Source: Purpureocillium takamizusanense (Eukaryota; Ascomycota; Sordariomycetes; Hypocreales; Ophiocordycipitaceae). From it: a stretch of DNA of 64,000 nt. The DNA lies in NCBI RefSeq assembly GCF_022605165.1, contig NC_063073.1:1922001-1986000 (forward strand), written 5' to 3'. Both the position numbers and the translations under genes were made by a program. Each line of letters starts with the position of its first letter. Position 1 is the first letter of the stretch. Of this stretch, positions 30,785 to 41,623 are shown piece after piece. The notes beneath the pieces are model-generated. The model saw nothing but the letters and a program-made list of their open reading frames with translations. It was not told the DNA's origin and did no database searches.

Positions 30785-31780
30785 TCATAAGCCGAGGCCC
30801 TGCAGCACCCTCTGACATATGTTCAGCATTGGCTCGTCTACTTGGCACCAACCGCACCGAGCCCGGCCCGGCTCATGCATACGTAGCGACCGCGACTGGG
30901 ATGCCGACACACATAATAATCGTCTCCGCATTGCCACGGCCCAACGAGGCCTGTCACACTGGCGACACCCGCGGGCTGGCGGCGTCTCGTTGTTGGAGGT
31001 GAAATGGTCCACATCGTGCAACAACGCTCGAGCCCGGGTTCGGGACTTTGCTGATGAGCCCCTCGGCTGTTGAAGATCTTCTTCAACCCGCCCGACTATT
31101 GCCTCAAGACTCGTGGGACTTTCTAGGCAAGCTGTCCGATGGAATGACCAGCTGAAGGTACGTAGGTACAGGAGGAGTCCGAGGAAGAGAGCAACAACGA
31201 ATAGCCAGAGCAATGCCCTGCTGGGTCGAGGCGCAGGAGAATATGCCGTCAGCAGGTGACCATTACCACAATGACTTCATTGTACGTCTGTGTCACCATG
31301 CAGGCAGTGTTATTCCTCAATACCTGGAAAGCGATGAGAGAGACGGCGTCTAATCGATCCAATGTAGGCATCAAATCGAAGTAAACGCGGCAGAGGTTTG
31401 TCCGCAGTGGTGGGTGGGGGGCGAGCTGCCAGGATCAGAGAAAGCTCTGACAAAAGGTCATTGGCGTGGATCAATGGCCCTTGGAGTACTTCATACAGCA
31501 TGGCGCCGCACGACAGCCCCAATCGGAAGATACCAAGCCTATCCACGTCGGCTCGCCCGGCTGTCGCTAGCAACCTATTTACGCTGGAAGGGGCGCCCTC
31601 CCCCCCTCCTGGACTTGGACCTCTGGTCGAGTCTGGGCTGTCTTCAAGCACACGGTCCCTAAAAGGCCTTGGGGGTGCAGGGACAAAGCTGTCGACACGG
31701 CACTCCGAAGCGCGTGTACGATGCCTGGATCCGCGAATGCAGTTCCAGCCCCGGAACGCGGCCCCTCCGCCAATAGCCAT
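30785..31780 (-). CDS. possible small membrane protein gene, weakly supported
   Basis: Two minus-strand open stretches in the same frame: 31780 down to a TAA near 31.31 kb, then about 31.25-30.785 kb. The first ends in a helical segment (LYEVLQGPLIHANDLLSEL and RRRLSHRFPG). The second begins with a strongly hydrophobic stretch (LLWLFVVALFLGLLLYL), a likely membrane helix, followed by a charged helix (PTSLEAIVGRVEEDLQQ). A phase-multiple-of-three intron between them is plausible: a CTGAC branch point and CCCAG acceptor are visible. However, I could not find a donor that closes in phase without the intervening stop. It could be a real gene with a mis-seen boundary, a decayed gene or chance. Confidence 0.25.
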
Positions 31781-34700
31781 GACAACGAACCACACGCCTA
31801 TGGGACAAGGATCTACACGTTGCTCGACGCCATGTGGTTGTCCACGGCGAATTGCTTCCTTCCTCGGCTGGGGGCTCTTATAGTGTTATGAAGATGCAGC
31901 GGGCGTTTGCGAAAGACACCGTCGACGGGTTTTACTGACGGTGGCCTTGTCTCGACAGAAGCCGGCACGAATCAAAATTGGCAATTCGACTGTTAGTACT
32001 GCTGACTGGTCTTCAGGCGCTGATGAGAGTCGCATGCTTCGTCCAAGCCAGAGTGAAGTCCGATGCAAGTCGGACAGTCAGATGTGCCCCCCATCGGAAG
32101 TTCAGCGAGGCCGTCCCTTCGACGGCTCAATAGTTGTGGTCACGCTGGCTCGCCTGGACGAGAACCACGACGCGCTTTCATGAGCTCTCGGCGAGCCAAC
32201 GCAGGAAAGGGTCGGGATCGTGCTGTCCAAGACTTGCTCACCCCGACGTGGGCCCGTCGGTCCGCGCTTCTCGGCAGCGAGGTGCTCTGGTTGTCGGGCC
32301 TCCGATGGTGTCTGTATGAGCATCGTTCATACAGAGGTAGCCGCGCGGCACTTGCTGTGTCCCCGTCACGGGCCCATCGAGGACTCGTGTCTGACGATAC
32401 CCCGCGGCTGGTTGACAGCCTTCACGCTGGGGAAATCCATCCCAGGCCCGCACTAGACACACGGGAGCGCTGAATCCTGAAGATCCTCACAAGGACACCG
32501 ATTCTAGCGTAGCCCTACGGGAGGAACCCCCACCCAAAGTGTCCACCCTGCACTCTCCGGGTGCAGGTATATCGTGTGGTAGGATGGTAGGGTAGGCAGG
32601 CCAGGCGTGTTCTGGCCCACCCGAGACTAACTAATTAGCCCATGTGCGCGCCACCCCACGCCAGGCCAGAAAAGACACTCCTCGATGCCCAGCACAGCAG
32701 CGCCAGCAACAAGCAGGGCCGAAACCCATCACTGCCGAATTCGAACGTGCCAAGAGAAGCGAAGGTTCACACTCTGCTTGGCCAGAGATGGCTTCGAGTA
32801 ACCCCCACACGCCCCAGCAACCCGCAATGCTTGCCTGTCGCCCACCCACCGATGGCGATTACGCTTAGGTATTAGCGTACAACCCTGGCCCTTTGGTCGA
32901 TGCCACGCTTCGGCTCCGAGTGCCCGAGCCTGGGACGTGGCTCCCCTCTGGCGTCCACCCCTGTGTCTGTCCAGAGAGAGTCTCTTCTCGAGACCGCAAG
33001 GCGTATGTGCGTGGTTGGGCCCACTCCAACCCGGCGCAGGTAGATTCAGGTGAAGCCTTCGGCAAGGTCCCGCCACCCCAAACTTCGCGCAACCCAAGTC
33101 TGATGTCCTGCTCGACCTGCCTCGAATGTTCGCACTAATATCGTGCGCCGAATATGCCTTCTCCGTATCTCTCTTTCTCCCTCGAAGCGAACCAAAAAGA
33201 GTCTCGCCTCTTCGTGGTGGGGGTTACCCGCTTCGCGGCAAAGGTACGAAGTACGTTGAAGACGAATCCGTGACACGAATTTCCTGTACTGTTTCTGACG
33301 TGCTCACAGTGCCACGAGCTTCTAGAGTAGGTACGTCCAAAGCAAGGCCGAAACCTGCGGCAAAAGAAAACCGCTGGCTGTGGATTCACTGGATTGCGAC
33401 AAAAGTGATAGCAGTGACCCGCTTTCCAACTTCTTCAGCCAAGCTATGGCATCCGCCAGTACCCATGACTGGCCACTCTAGGCAACAGAAGTCTTTGGTC
33501 GATGTCTCGGTTCGATCTACTAGAAGCTCTCGTCATGTCATCTTCCTAGTAGGGGAGCGGGTATACGCGGGTGTTAGCCAAGTCACCCTGAACGGCATAT
33601 GGCGTCTTGGTGGCAACATGCTCCGTACATCAAGGCGACGGGGACGGACAGCAATTCAGTTTGCCACAGTGATTCCGCTCTCTGCGCACAGCGGAAGACA
33701 TCTTCTCTCGTGGCTCTGCTCTGTCTGACTACGAGGTGGTAGCCAGGGATGCCAATCCTTCAGGTACTACCGTGGTGCCCTAGAAGGACGATTTGCTGGT
33801 GTGCTCACCACACCGCTACCCAGCCATCCAACCTGGAGCTGGAGAAGCTCGCCCCCAACTTCTGACGCTTGAGTCTAGCTACCCAAGCCGCCCTCGGAAG
33901 CTCCTTGACCGAGGCTGCATAACTTCGGGCAGCACCAGCTTCGGCATCAGGGATCGGAGGGCTCGAGCCTTAGGCTTGGAATGTTCACCCCATCGTGCAT
34001 CCATGCTCCCTCGCATCACATGTTCCTCGAGCGCCGCCCGGAGCGGCATCAGAAGGTGCGCCACTTCTGTTTGGTGGCGAGACCAGGCGATCTACTCTAG
34101 TTCCGTTCAGGCTGCCTACACGGCGGGATCGGGGAGGTATCTTGTCTCGTGAGGCCATCGAATGCTGCTCCGTTCAGCCAAGGGGCAGGCTGGGGAGTTG
34201 ACCGTTGCGCGATTGTGTTGGGAAGAAAGGCGGGACCCGGCTTCATACGCACCGACCTCTCGGAGGAGTGTCCCAAACCGCTCTCAGGTCTCAGAAAAGC
34301 ACAAGGAGAGCTCGACACATTGTTAAGCGCTCTGGGCTTTACCGATGGAAAGCTGCTCCGCCGATCTTCCTCACGGCGCATAGTTCACGAACGGTACGAG
34401 TATGGTTTGCTTCCTAGGACTGTCGAGAACCATACAGAGTTACAGACTCTGAGTGGCTGCTAATATGAGCTCCGCGGTGTCAGCTCAGCCGTCAGGAGCC
34501 AGGAACATGGGAGCCTGCGTTGAACCGCAGCGACTTGTGCGGGTGCCCCCAGAAGTTTGCATGAGCGCTGAAGGCGCGGGTGACCATGTTGGGCGTCCGC
34601 TCGCGATGGATAGATGGAAGCGATGCACGTCTCGGGCTCATTGGGGTTGGCTAGTGAGCAAGTTCTCGGTATGCGTCAGACTCGGCTGAAGGTTACGCGA

Positions 34701-36174
34701 TTTCGTACATTGATGGATACAGTGCGGCGACGTGGGGACGTGGAACGAACGCCCTGGGGCGCATCCAAAGACGGCTTATTCGCGTCGCCGTATCTTGGAG
34801 GAAAGATGGACGCTCAGCGACTCGCTACAGCACGACGGCGACGGCTGCGCCCGCAGCTCACTTGACCATACTGCTTCACGCTCCTTCATGGTTCGCAGAA
34901 GACTGGCCTTGATGGCAGTGCTGTTGCTGACTGCAATCCGAAATGGAACGACCTGGAAGACTCGACTTGGACCTTGGAGAGGTGGTGAGCGGACACGAAG
35001 GACACGATCCAGCGGCCCCTGTCGTAGCGTCAGACGGATTAGGTTTCAAGCTCGGTCGCTATTCAGCTGAGAGGTCTGCTGAGCAAACCAAAGCAGGTAT
35101 GCGCTCTCACGACGCGGCCTGCAGGTCCCCGATGGGCGCTAGAATCTCACCCTGCCCCCAACAACTTGAGCTGATGCAAGAAGCGGGGCCAAGTATTCGT
35201 TCTCCAGCAAGAAGGAGACGCAGACGGTGAGAATGGCACACATGGCACGCGCGTGGGCGCAAGGTTCACCTCGACCAGGGGGAAGCATGCGGCTCAACGC
35301 ACTCGAAAAGCTCAGATCGGCAGTGAGACAGGTGACGATGCTGCACCTGGAAAGCACAGCCCGTACCGAGGACCCGCCGCCCTCCACAGCGAGACGGAGA
35401 TCGACCGGCAAGACGGATGTATCAGCACTGACAAATTGTCTTGTAACGGTTCTGATGGGCGCGAGCCTTGCCGCAACTACAACAGACGATGACTGCTCGA
35501 CGTGATATAGTGCGTGAGAGTTATCGCGCCTCTTGTCCCGTCATGCCTTCGAGGCCACCCCTGAAGCAAACTACGCGGATCTTCTGGCGAGTAGGGACGG
35601 CATCTCTTGTCGCGGAGTCGCTGTTTCGGATAAGATTGGTTCGCACTGGTGCTGCAAGCCAGAAACCGAACGTTTGTGAGTGCGATGAAGGCCAGTCTTT
35701 GTCAAGGAGTTCCGCTGCGGACCAGTTGCTCGAATGGCCCGGCCGGGTATGAGCGAACAACCAGGCAGCCGCAGAGGCACCGCCTCTGCTTCAAGGTGGG
35801 AAAGTGTGACATGGCCAACGGATTCGATGGGCCATGGTGTAAGGGCGGCCACTGCCTTCATGGGGCACGTTGTTCCTGATGTGCGCTTCTAAAGCACACA
35901 ACTCCGCTTTCAGATGCCTCTGACGAGTTTGGACCCATGGCAAAGACAGGCTCTGGCAGCCGTTGATGCCTGGTGACTGTTGACCGAGGACCCGCGCGTG
36001 ATGTTTTGCGACGGATCCAGCTATTCATGAGGGACATTGGAGGGAGGACAACTCGTCGCAGGCTGCGGCATTGTATCTTACTATGTAGGAAAAGGCTCTC
36101 GTGGCTGCCCGAGTACCATGTCGACATCGTTGTGCCTGGATAATCCGTGCGTCCAACCCACCTACCCTACACCC

Positions 36175-36197
36175 ATTTATTATTTATTTATTTATTT
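36175..36197. repeat. TTTA tetranucleotide microsatellite
   Basis: About five contiguous TTTA units in otherwise GC-rich intergenic sequence. Confidence 0.75.
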
Positions 36198-37230
36198 TCG
36201 CCACCACCACTACGCCCTCGTACCAAATACCTCCCACACAGCGATACCGACGTGTAGTGCTAGTAAATAAAATTTCCTTTGCCTGGAAAAGCCAACGTGG
36301 TCCCAGCGTGCCGTCCAGTTCTCTTACCTCTTTGTGTTCGTCGTGGGGCTTTCTTTGGCTTTGGCGGCAGTCGCGGCCCGCGCCGGCTGACGACTGATAG
36401 CTTTCCTGATGACGTGGGGTCCCGCTCCATTATGCGAAGCACAGTGGGGGCAATGTACATTCACACCTTGTCCTCAGCGGCCACTACCTTCCTTGCCTAC
36501 TGTACTTGCGCCTGGTAGGTAGCGTTAGTACCCAGGTACCAGTACAGTGGAACGCCAGGCGCGAGCAGGCAGCTCGGGCGCCCACCCAGCGCGGAAAAGG
36601 CTACTATAAGGCGCCAACGACGTTCCTCACTACTAGTAGGTACGAAGTACCTAACGGCGGGAAGAGGCGCGGACCCGGACCTCAGGCTGTTTTCCCTCCT
36701 TTACAACGAAACGACCAGCTGTCGTCGTCGTCGCTGTCGTCTGGCCAGAGCGACGCCGCCGCCCGTCATCGTCGCAGGCACATATTCGTCTTCCCATCCA
36801 ACCTCGTGCATCTGCAACTCTTTTGCGACCTCCCGATCTTGCGTCCCCTCAGTCCGTCCTCGAGCCGCCGCCGACCCGAGTCTGAGCCGAGCAAGAGCGC
36901 ACGGCGCCTCCGTCACCAACGCGCGCGCGCGCGCTATTAACCGCCCCAAATCACGACCGACGAACCACGCCCAGCGTGTTGCGCGACGAACAGAAACGAC
37001 GAAGAGCAACAGCGCCCACAGGTGCAAAGACCGGCGGAAACCCCACTCCCACAAGGAACGACTACTATCCGAAAACAACACCTTCACCACCAACCACTAC
37101 CACTACCAACAGCAACAGTAACAGCAAGAAAGACACGTTGCGAGCGCAAGCGCAAAAAGAAAGCGAGGGAAAAAAATATATATAAAATACGCAAAAGAGG
37201 GCCAAGCCAACCCGCAGCAACACAGCCGTC

Positions 37231-37848
37231 ATGGCGTCCTCCTTCGTTACCGACCTGTGGGAGTCCATCTTCACCCCAGGCCCCACGCCGCCCCTCCTCC
37301 GCGCCGCAAACGCCTCCTTCGCCGCGCTGCAGCTCGTCCTCGCCGCCATGCTCTACGCCACCGGCAGCCTGCACTGCGTCGTCCTGTCCGTCCTCTGCGC
37401 GGGCCTCTGGTGGGCCGTCAACTGGTTCGCCGCGGAGCTGGCCGTCGTGCAGCGCGAGCAGAAGCGCCGCCAGGACGACGAGGGGGAGAAAAAGGAGAAG
37501 AAGAAGGACGGCGACAAGGATAAGAGGTGGCGCGGCGGCGGCGGCGGCAGCAACGACGACAGGACGGACAGGAAGAGGGACGCCGGCGCCGGCGGCGTGG
37601 ACGATAGCAGCGACACAGAGGTCGAGACGGGGAGGGCGCGCACGAGGGGCGGCACCAAGGCTGCCGCCAGTGCCGCCGCCGCAAGCCCCAGGAGGGATCA
37701 GCAGACGAGCGCGGAGCTCAGGCAGAGGGTCCCGGCCCCCGTGGCGGGCGGCGTGTCGCCCTCGGGGACGCAGTCGAGCGCGAGCACCGAGGATGAGTGG
37801 GAGAAGGTGTCTGGGAGCGAGCGCGAGGGCAAGAGCCAGGATGAATAA
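37231..37848 (+). CDS. pkr1: Pkr1-type V-ATPase assembly factor
   Basis: Small ER membrane protein that in yeast assists assembly of the V-ATPase Vo sector. 205 residues, single exon, ATG 37231 (MASSFVTDLWESIFTPGPTP). The N-terminal 70 residues are the Pkr1 domain: the WESIFTPG motif, then two hydrophobic helices (ASFAALQLVLAAMLYATG and CVVLSVLCAGLWWAVNWFAAEL). The rest is a long charged tail (Lys/Glu/Asp, Gly-rich, then Ala/Ser-rich, ending EDEWEKVSG...), longer than in yeast but usual for filamentous fungi. An A-rich leader precedes the start. It converges with the transporter gene on the minus strand, 441 bp apart. Confidence 0.9.
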   Translation: MASSFVTDLWESIFTPGPTPPLLRAANASFAALQLVLAAMLYATGSLHCVVLSVLCAGLWWAVNWFAAELAVVQREQKRRQDDEGEKKEKKKDGDKDKRWRGGGGGSNDDRTDRKRDAGAGGVDDSSDTEVETGRARTRGGTKAAASAAAASPRRDQQTSAELRQRVPAPVAGGVSPSGTQSSASTEDEWEKVSGSEREGKSQDE

Positions 37849-38289
37849 AGTAGAGTACAGTATGTATATAGAGCAAGGAGAGGTCGGCGCGCAGAACTAA
37901 GCTACCGTCAAGGCCAAGTCGTTTGGAGATGCACGCGGAAAACAGAGGCGCGGAGATACCCCTGAATGCTTGGAGCGCGTACCTGCGTCGAAGCGTGGGA
38001 GCACACGTGGGTGCCGCATCTGCACATGGCTGTCACAGGCGCGAGTTCAGTAGTGCCCGATATCAGACCGTGATCATCAAGAGACTCTCGCGTCTCGTCA
38101 CATTATCCCCCCGTATCCAAGATGAACACGCAGCGAAGCCGCGCTACACGGGAACAAATGTCGCAAATCCCCAAACGCCCCCTTGACCCGGCCCGACCGG
38201 GCTCTGATCTAGACCGAGATTTCCCGTGTCCGCAACAATCTATTCTAACACACCACGCTGTTCCGTAGCAAACCCCCCTCCCTCCCTTC
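37849..38289. other. convergent 3' intergenic spacer
   Basis: 441 bp between the Pkr1 stop and the transporter stop on the opposite strand. It presumably holds both 3' UTRs. No other feature seen. Confidence 0.6.
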
Positions 38290-40262
38290 TCATAGATGCC
38301 TGAGCTTGTGAGTGGCAAAGGCCGCCACCACTGTGCTCATGGCGCCGATGAACAGGCACACGGCGATGGCGTTGGGGCCGCTCGCCTCCCGTCCCGAGTC
38401 TGCAGAGCCGCCGCCGCCGTCGCCTGACAGCTCAGGGCTCTTCCCCGGCTCCAGCAGCGAGAACACTATGGTCGCAATAAAGGTGCCGCAGAACTGCGGC
38501 AGCGTGGTGTAGATGTTGAGGATGCCAAAGTAGACGCCCGATAGCTCCGCCGTGGACGCGACGTCGGCGGCGTCTGCACCGGCCATCGGGTCCTCCAGGA
38601 GCACAGCGGCGTCGCCGGTGTTGGGGAGTTCTATGCCCGGCTCGTCCGACAGTCGGCGGTACGCGGCGCCGTCCTCACCTCCACCGCTGAGCCGGTTGAC
38701 TTCGACGCCGAGGAGGGCTGATGGCGCCCACATGGCGATAGTCCATGGCCTTTCCGCATGCCCAACATATTAGCTCTGGGCGACCAAATCAAGAGATGTT
38801 CGGAACTTACAGTCCGCAAAGGCACACAAGAAACGTCGCAAAGCGGAAGCTCCTCGCAAACGGCGCAAACGACATGGCGGCGGCGAAGAGCAGGTGGCCG
38901 CATATCCACGTCGTCAGGAGATCGGGCTTCTTCTCGTTGAGCTTCTTGACGAACCCTGCAATCGCCTGCGGTGGACGTTGCGTGAAGCCCCCCTCGTCAG
39001 GGGACCTGACCAGCAGTGGCAGCGCAAATGCGCCGATAAAGGTGACGCACGAGTAGACGAACAGCGACGTGCTGCCGATGCGGCCCATGTCGCCGAGCGC
39101 GTCCTTGGACTGTCGGGCCTCGGGCGGCGCGTCGTAGCGGAAGTACGTCTCACCTAGCCACGTCGTGTTGTAGAAGAGAAAGGGGAACCAGCCGATCCAG
39201 GACCAGAACTGGGCCCAGCAGATGGCCTGCACGCGCGGCGGGAGGTGCCGCACCGTGGACCAGATCTGCCTCAGCACCTGCATGATGCCCTTGGCCTGAG
39301 TGGCCCCTTTGGGCATGACGAGCACCTTCTCCGTTACGGCCCAGCAGGTAACGGCCGTGGAGCCGAGGATGGCGAGGGCGGCGATGACAGTGAGCTGCTG
39401 GAACTGGGAACTGCCCAAGGTGGTGCCCAGCATCTGGACGAGGTCGATGGATCCGGCTGCATAGCCGATCATATGGCCGATGGAAGACATGCGGCTGGCT
39501 GCACGAAACATCAAAGTCAGCACTCCAATACGCATGATGACGACGCAGGACCCTGGCGCTACACATACCCCATGCCGCGCCTGTCTGTTGCATCTCGAGT
39601 GGGAGCGTGTCGACAATGAGGCTCCTGGAGCACGACATGACTAGGAAGCCTGTTTAGCGCGAGAGACAGAGAGCCATCTCGAGGGTCAGGCAGGGCTCAA
39701 CGCACCGACGTTGATGGCAAAGTCGACGACGTATAAGGCTACCACGGCCAAGAATATGGTCGGCCTACTCGCGTTCTCGCCGCCGGCAAAGACGAGACCC
39801 ACGAGCTCGCGCGTGAATCCAAGCACCAGCAGACTCAAAGCGACGATGACGGCGCTGACAACCATGAGCGGCCTCCTGCGGCCCCATTTAGACGTGTTCT
39901 CGTCGGCGATGACGCCCGCGATGGGCTGGACAACTAGGCCCGACAGCGGGCCGGCGATCCATATCAGGGATGTGTTGCTCTTGGTCAGCCCGAGATTCAA
40001 GAGGTACGGCGTGCAGTCTGGACTTGACTCAATCAGCAGCCATCCTTTCGTAGCACATGTTCTCGGGGGGACAGGTCCACGTACACGTCATCTCAATGCC
40101 CCATGTGAAGCTGTGAGCACCCCTCGCGGTCAATATACAACCGTGTCACATCATGGCCAGCTGGAATACGCACGTGATGCCAATCGTCGCAAAGGTCAGC
40201 AGCACCATGCGCACCGTCTCGGTGCTGCCCTTGATGGACGCCGACCCCACGAGCGTCGCCAT
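38290..40262 (-). CDS. MFS sugar transporter, sucrose/alpha-glucoside (Sut1-like) type
   Basis: Proton-coupled sugar carrier of the glycoside-pentoside-hexuronide/SUC type in the plasma membrane, by family resemblance. Six exons close in phase: 40262-40150, 40110-40085 (26 nt), 40017-39706, 39640-39569, 39498-38811 and 38749-38290, giving 556 residues. Landmarks: FTWGIEMTYCTPYLL spanning exons 1-3; GPLSGLVVQPIAGVIAD; the loop SKWGRRRPLM, typical of this family; VDTLPLEMQQTGAAW; WIGWFPFLFYNTTWLGE. About 12 membrane helices are expected. The long loop near the C-terminus (about 38.56-38.70 kb) is acidic. The start at ATG 40262 begins MATLVGSASIKG, giving a short cytoplasmic N-tail; an upstream exon cannot be excluded. 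Substrate specificity is inferred only. Confidence 0.9.
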
Positions 40263-41623
40263 GGCGAAGGGGGGAATACCCCGAGGGCAGGTCCGGCTCC
40301 GCCGCGGGTTCGCGCCTATCGTTCGAGAAGCCGATTGTGATGTTGCATGCGTCGATCGGCACGGTGCTCGTATCGTACGTGTCTTGGCGGGAACTGCCTC
40401 TGCGTCGGGAAACAGGGCGTCGCGTCGTGAGGGTGGAGGAGCGGGCAGCGAGCTGAGGTGTCGAGAATGCGCAACGTTTCGGGCCAGAGGGAGGCTTCCT
40501 CACTTGCCGACTGCCTTTTGGGAGTGCGAAGAGGGGCAATTGATGCCGGAGGCGACAATCTGACGGCTATGAAGGGGCCTTTAGGCAATGATGAGCTGGT
40601 GAAACCACATTAATTGGGAACGTCATGCGTTGTAGGAGGAGCACTGTCGCGTCTTGCTCGACGTGAGGTGGGATAGGTGTACAGTGTACAGTATAGGCGT
40701 CTTAATGGAGGAGCGTGATGAGTGACGGAGGCCAGCTGGAGCTATGGTGGGTCCCTGCGCTTTGGGGGGCCCCTTGCTTGCTCTGCAGCGTCCATTCATG
40801 CATGGAGACCTAAACTCGGGACAGCCACTGCCCTCCACATGGGTGGGTGGGGCCTGTATGTACCTGGCTGGAGTCGCGACTGTAGATCCGGCCTCACCTC
40901 CAACACGCACTCTCAAACTCAAGGAAAGAGGCACGTATGTACGTTATTTTGTATACAATATACGGGGCTACTTGCAAAACGTTGCAATGCAGAGCACGAC
41001 TGTCTCGCGCGGCTACACGTCAATAGATAAATGAAGTGGCTCGTCTACAGCACCACCGCGTTGCAACACTCCTATCAACCAGCGCTCTGCTGCTGTACAA
41101 AATTGGTGGTATCTTGAACAAGAAAAAGGAAATAAAAGGGGGCAAAGACCTGGCTAGCGTCTCCTCCTCTCGTGTAGGGACGCCGCAGCCGTGATGTTTT
41201 TCGCCATCGCCTGCTGTCGTCAACGCCCGCAACCATGTCCCTCGTGTCCTGAGTCTCCTTAAACCGGTTGCGTATCAGCCTCGCGGAGAGACCAACACCC
41301 GTATCGAGCAACATTTGAAGCGGCCGGGACGCGGGCAAAGTCTCCTCCGTGCGAGGCACCGTCAACAAATCCTTGCCGCTCGAAGCAAAGCAGTCAGTCC
41401 TCGCTCGCCCGCCAGTCCGTCATGCCTCCTGGGCAGAAGCCAAATTGGGGCTCGAAATCCCGCTCATTGCCATCTCAACGCCGAGCTCCCTCCCCCCTGC
41501 TGCTGTTTGTACAATCATCTTTGTATGATGCCTTGACCTGCTCGGTCTCTCTGTCTTTGTCTTTGTGGTACTTTTTCCCGTCCAAGCGCCAACGCCCGTC
41601 GTGTCAAGTTTCAAGTCGCGCTG
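40263..41623. other. intergenic, transporter promoter and RhoGEF 3' end
   Basis: Upstream of the transporter and downstream of the RhoGEF gene, both on the minus strand. ORFs here are short and without motifs; a 447-bp minus ORF at 40093-40539 overlaps transporter exon 1 in another frame and is judged chance. Confidence 0.55.

Larger units (their letters stand above)
27156..37230. other. 10-kb tract without a confident gene
   Basis: Left end: presumed promoter of the C2H2 gene. Right end (about 36.7-37.2 kb): probable promoter and 5' leader of the Pkr1 gene, with CA/AC-rich and A-rich sequence. Between them, overlapping short ORFs are found in all six frames and none has a recognisable domain. 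The only candidate I would check is a minus-strand pair at 30.79-31.78 kb, listed separately. The 302-codon minus ORF at 27645-28553 looks like chance. A TTTA microsatellite sits near 36.18 kb and GTACC palindromes near 36.51-36.65 kb. Confidence 0.5.

Noticed and set aside
40093..40539. Longer N-terminus for the sugar transporter from the overlapping minus ORF
   Set aside because: It is in a different frame from exon 1 (MATLVGSASIKG) and its translation has no membrane or family signal.
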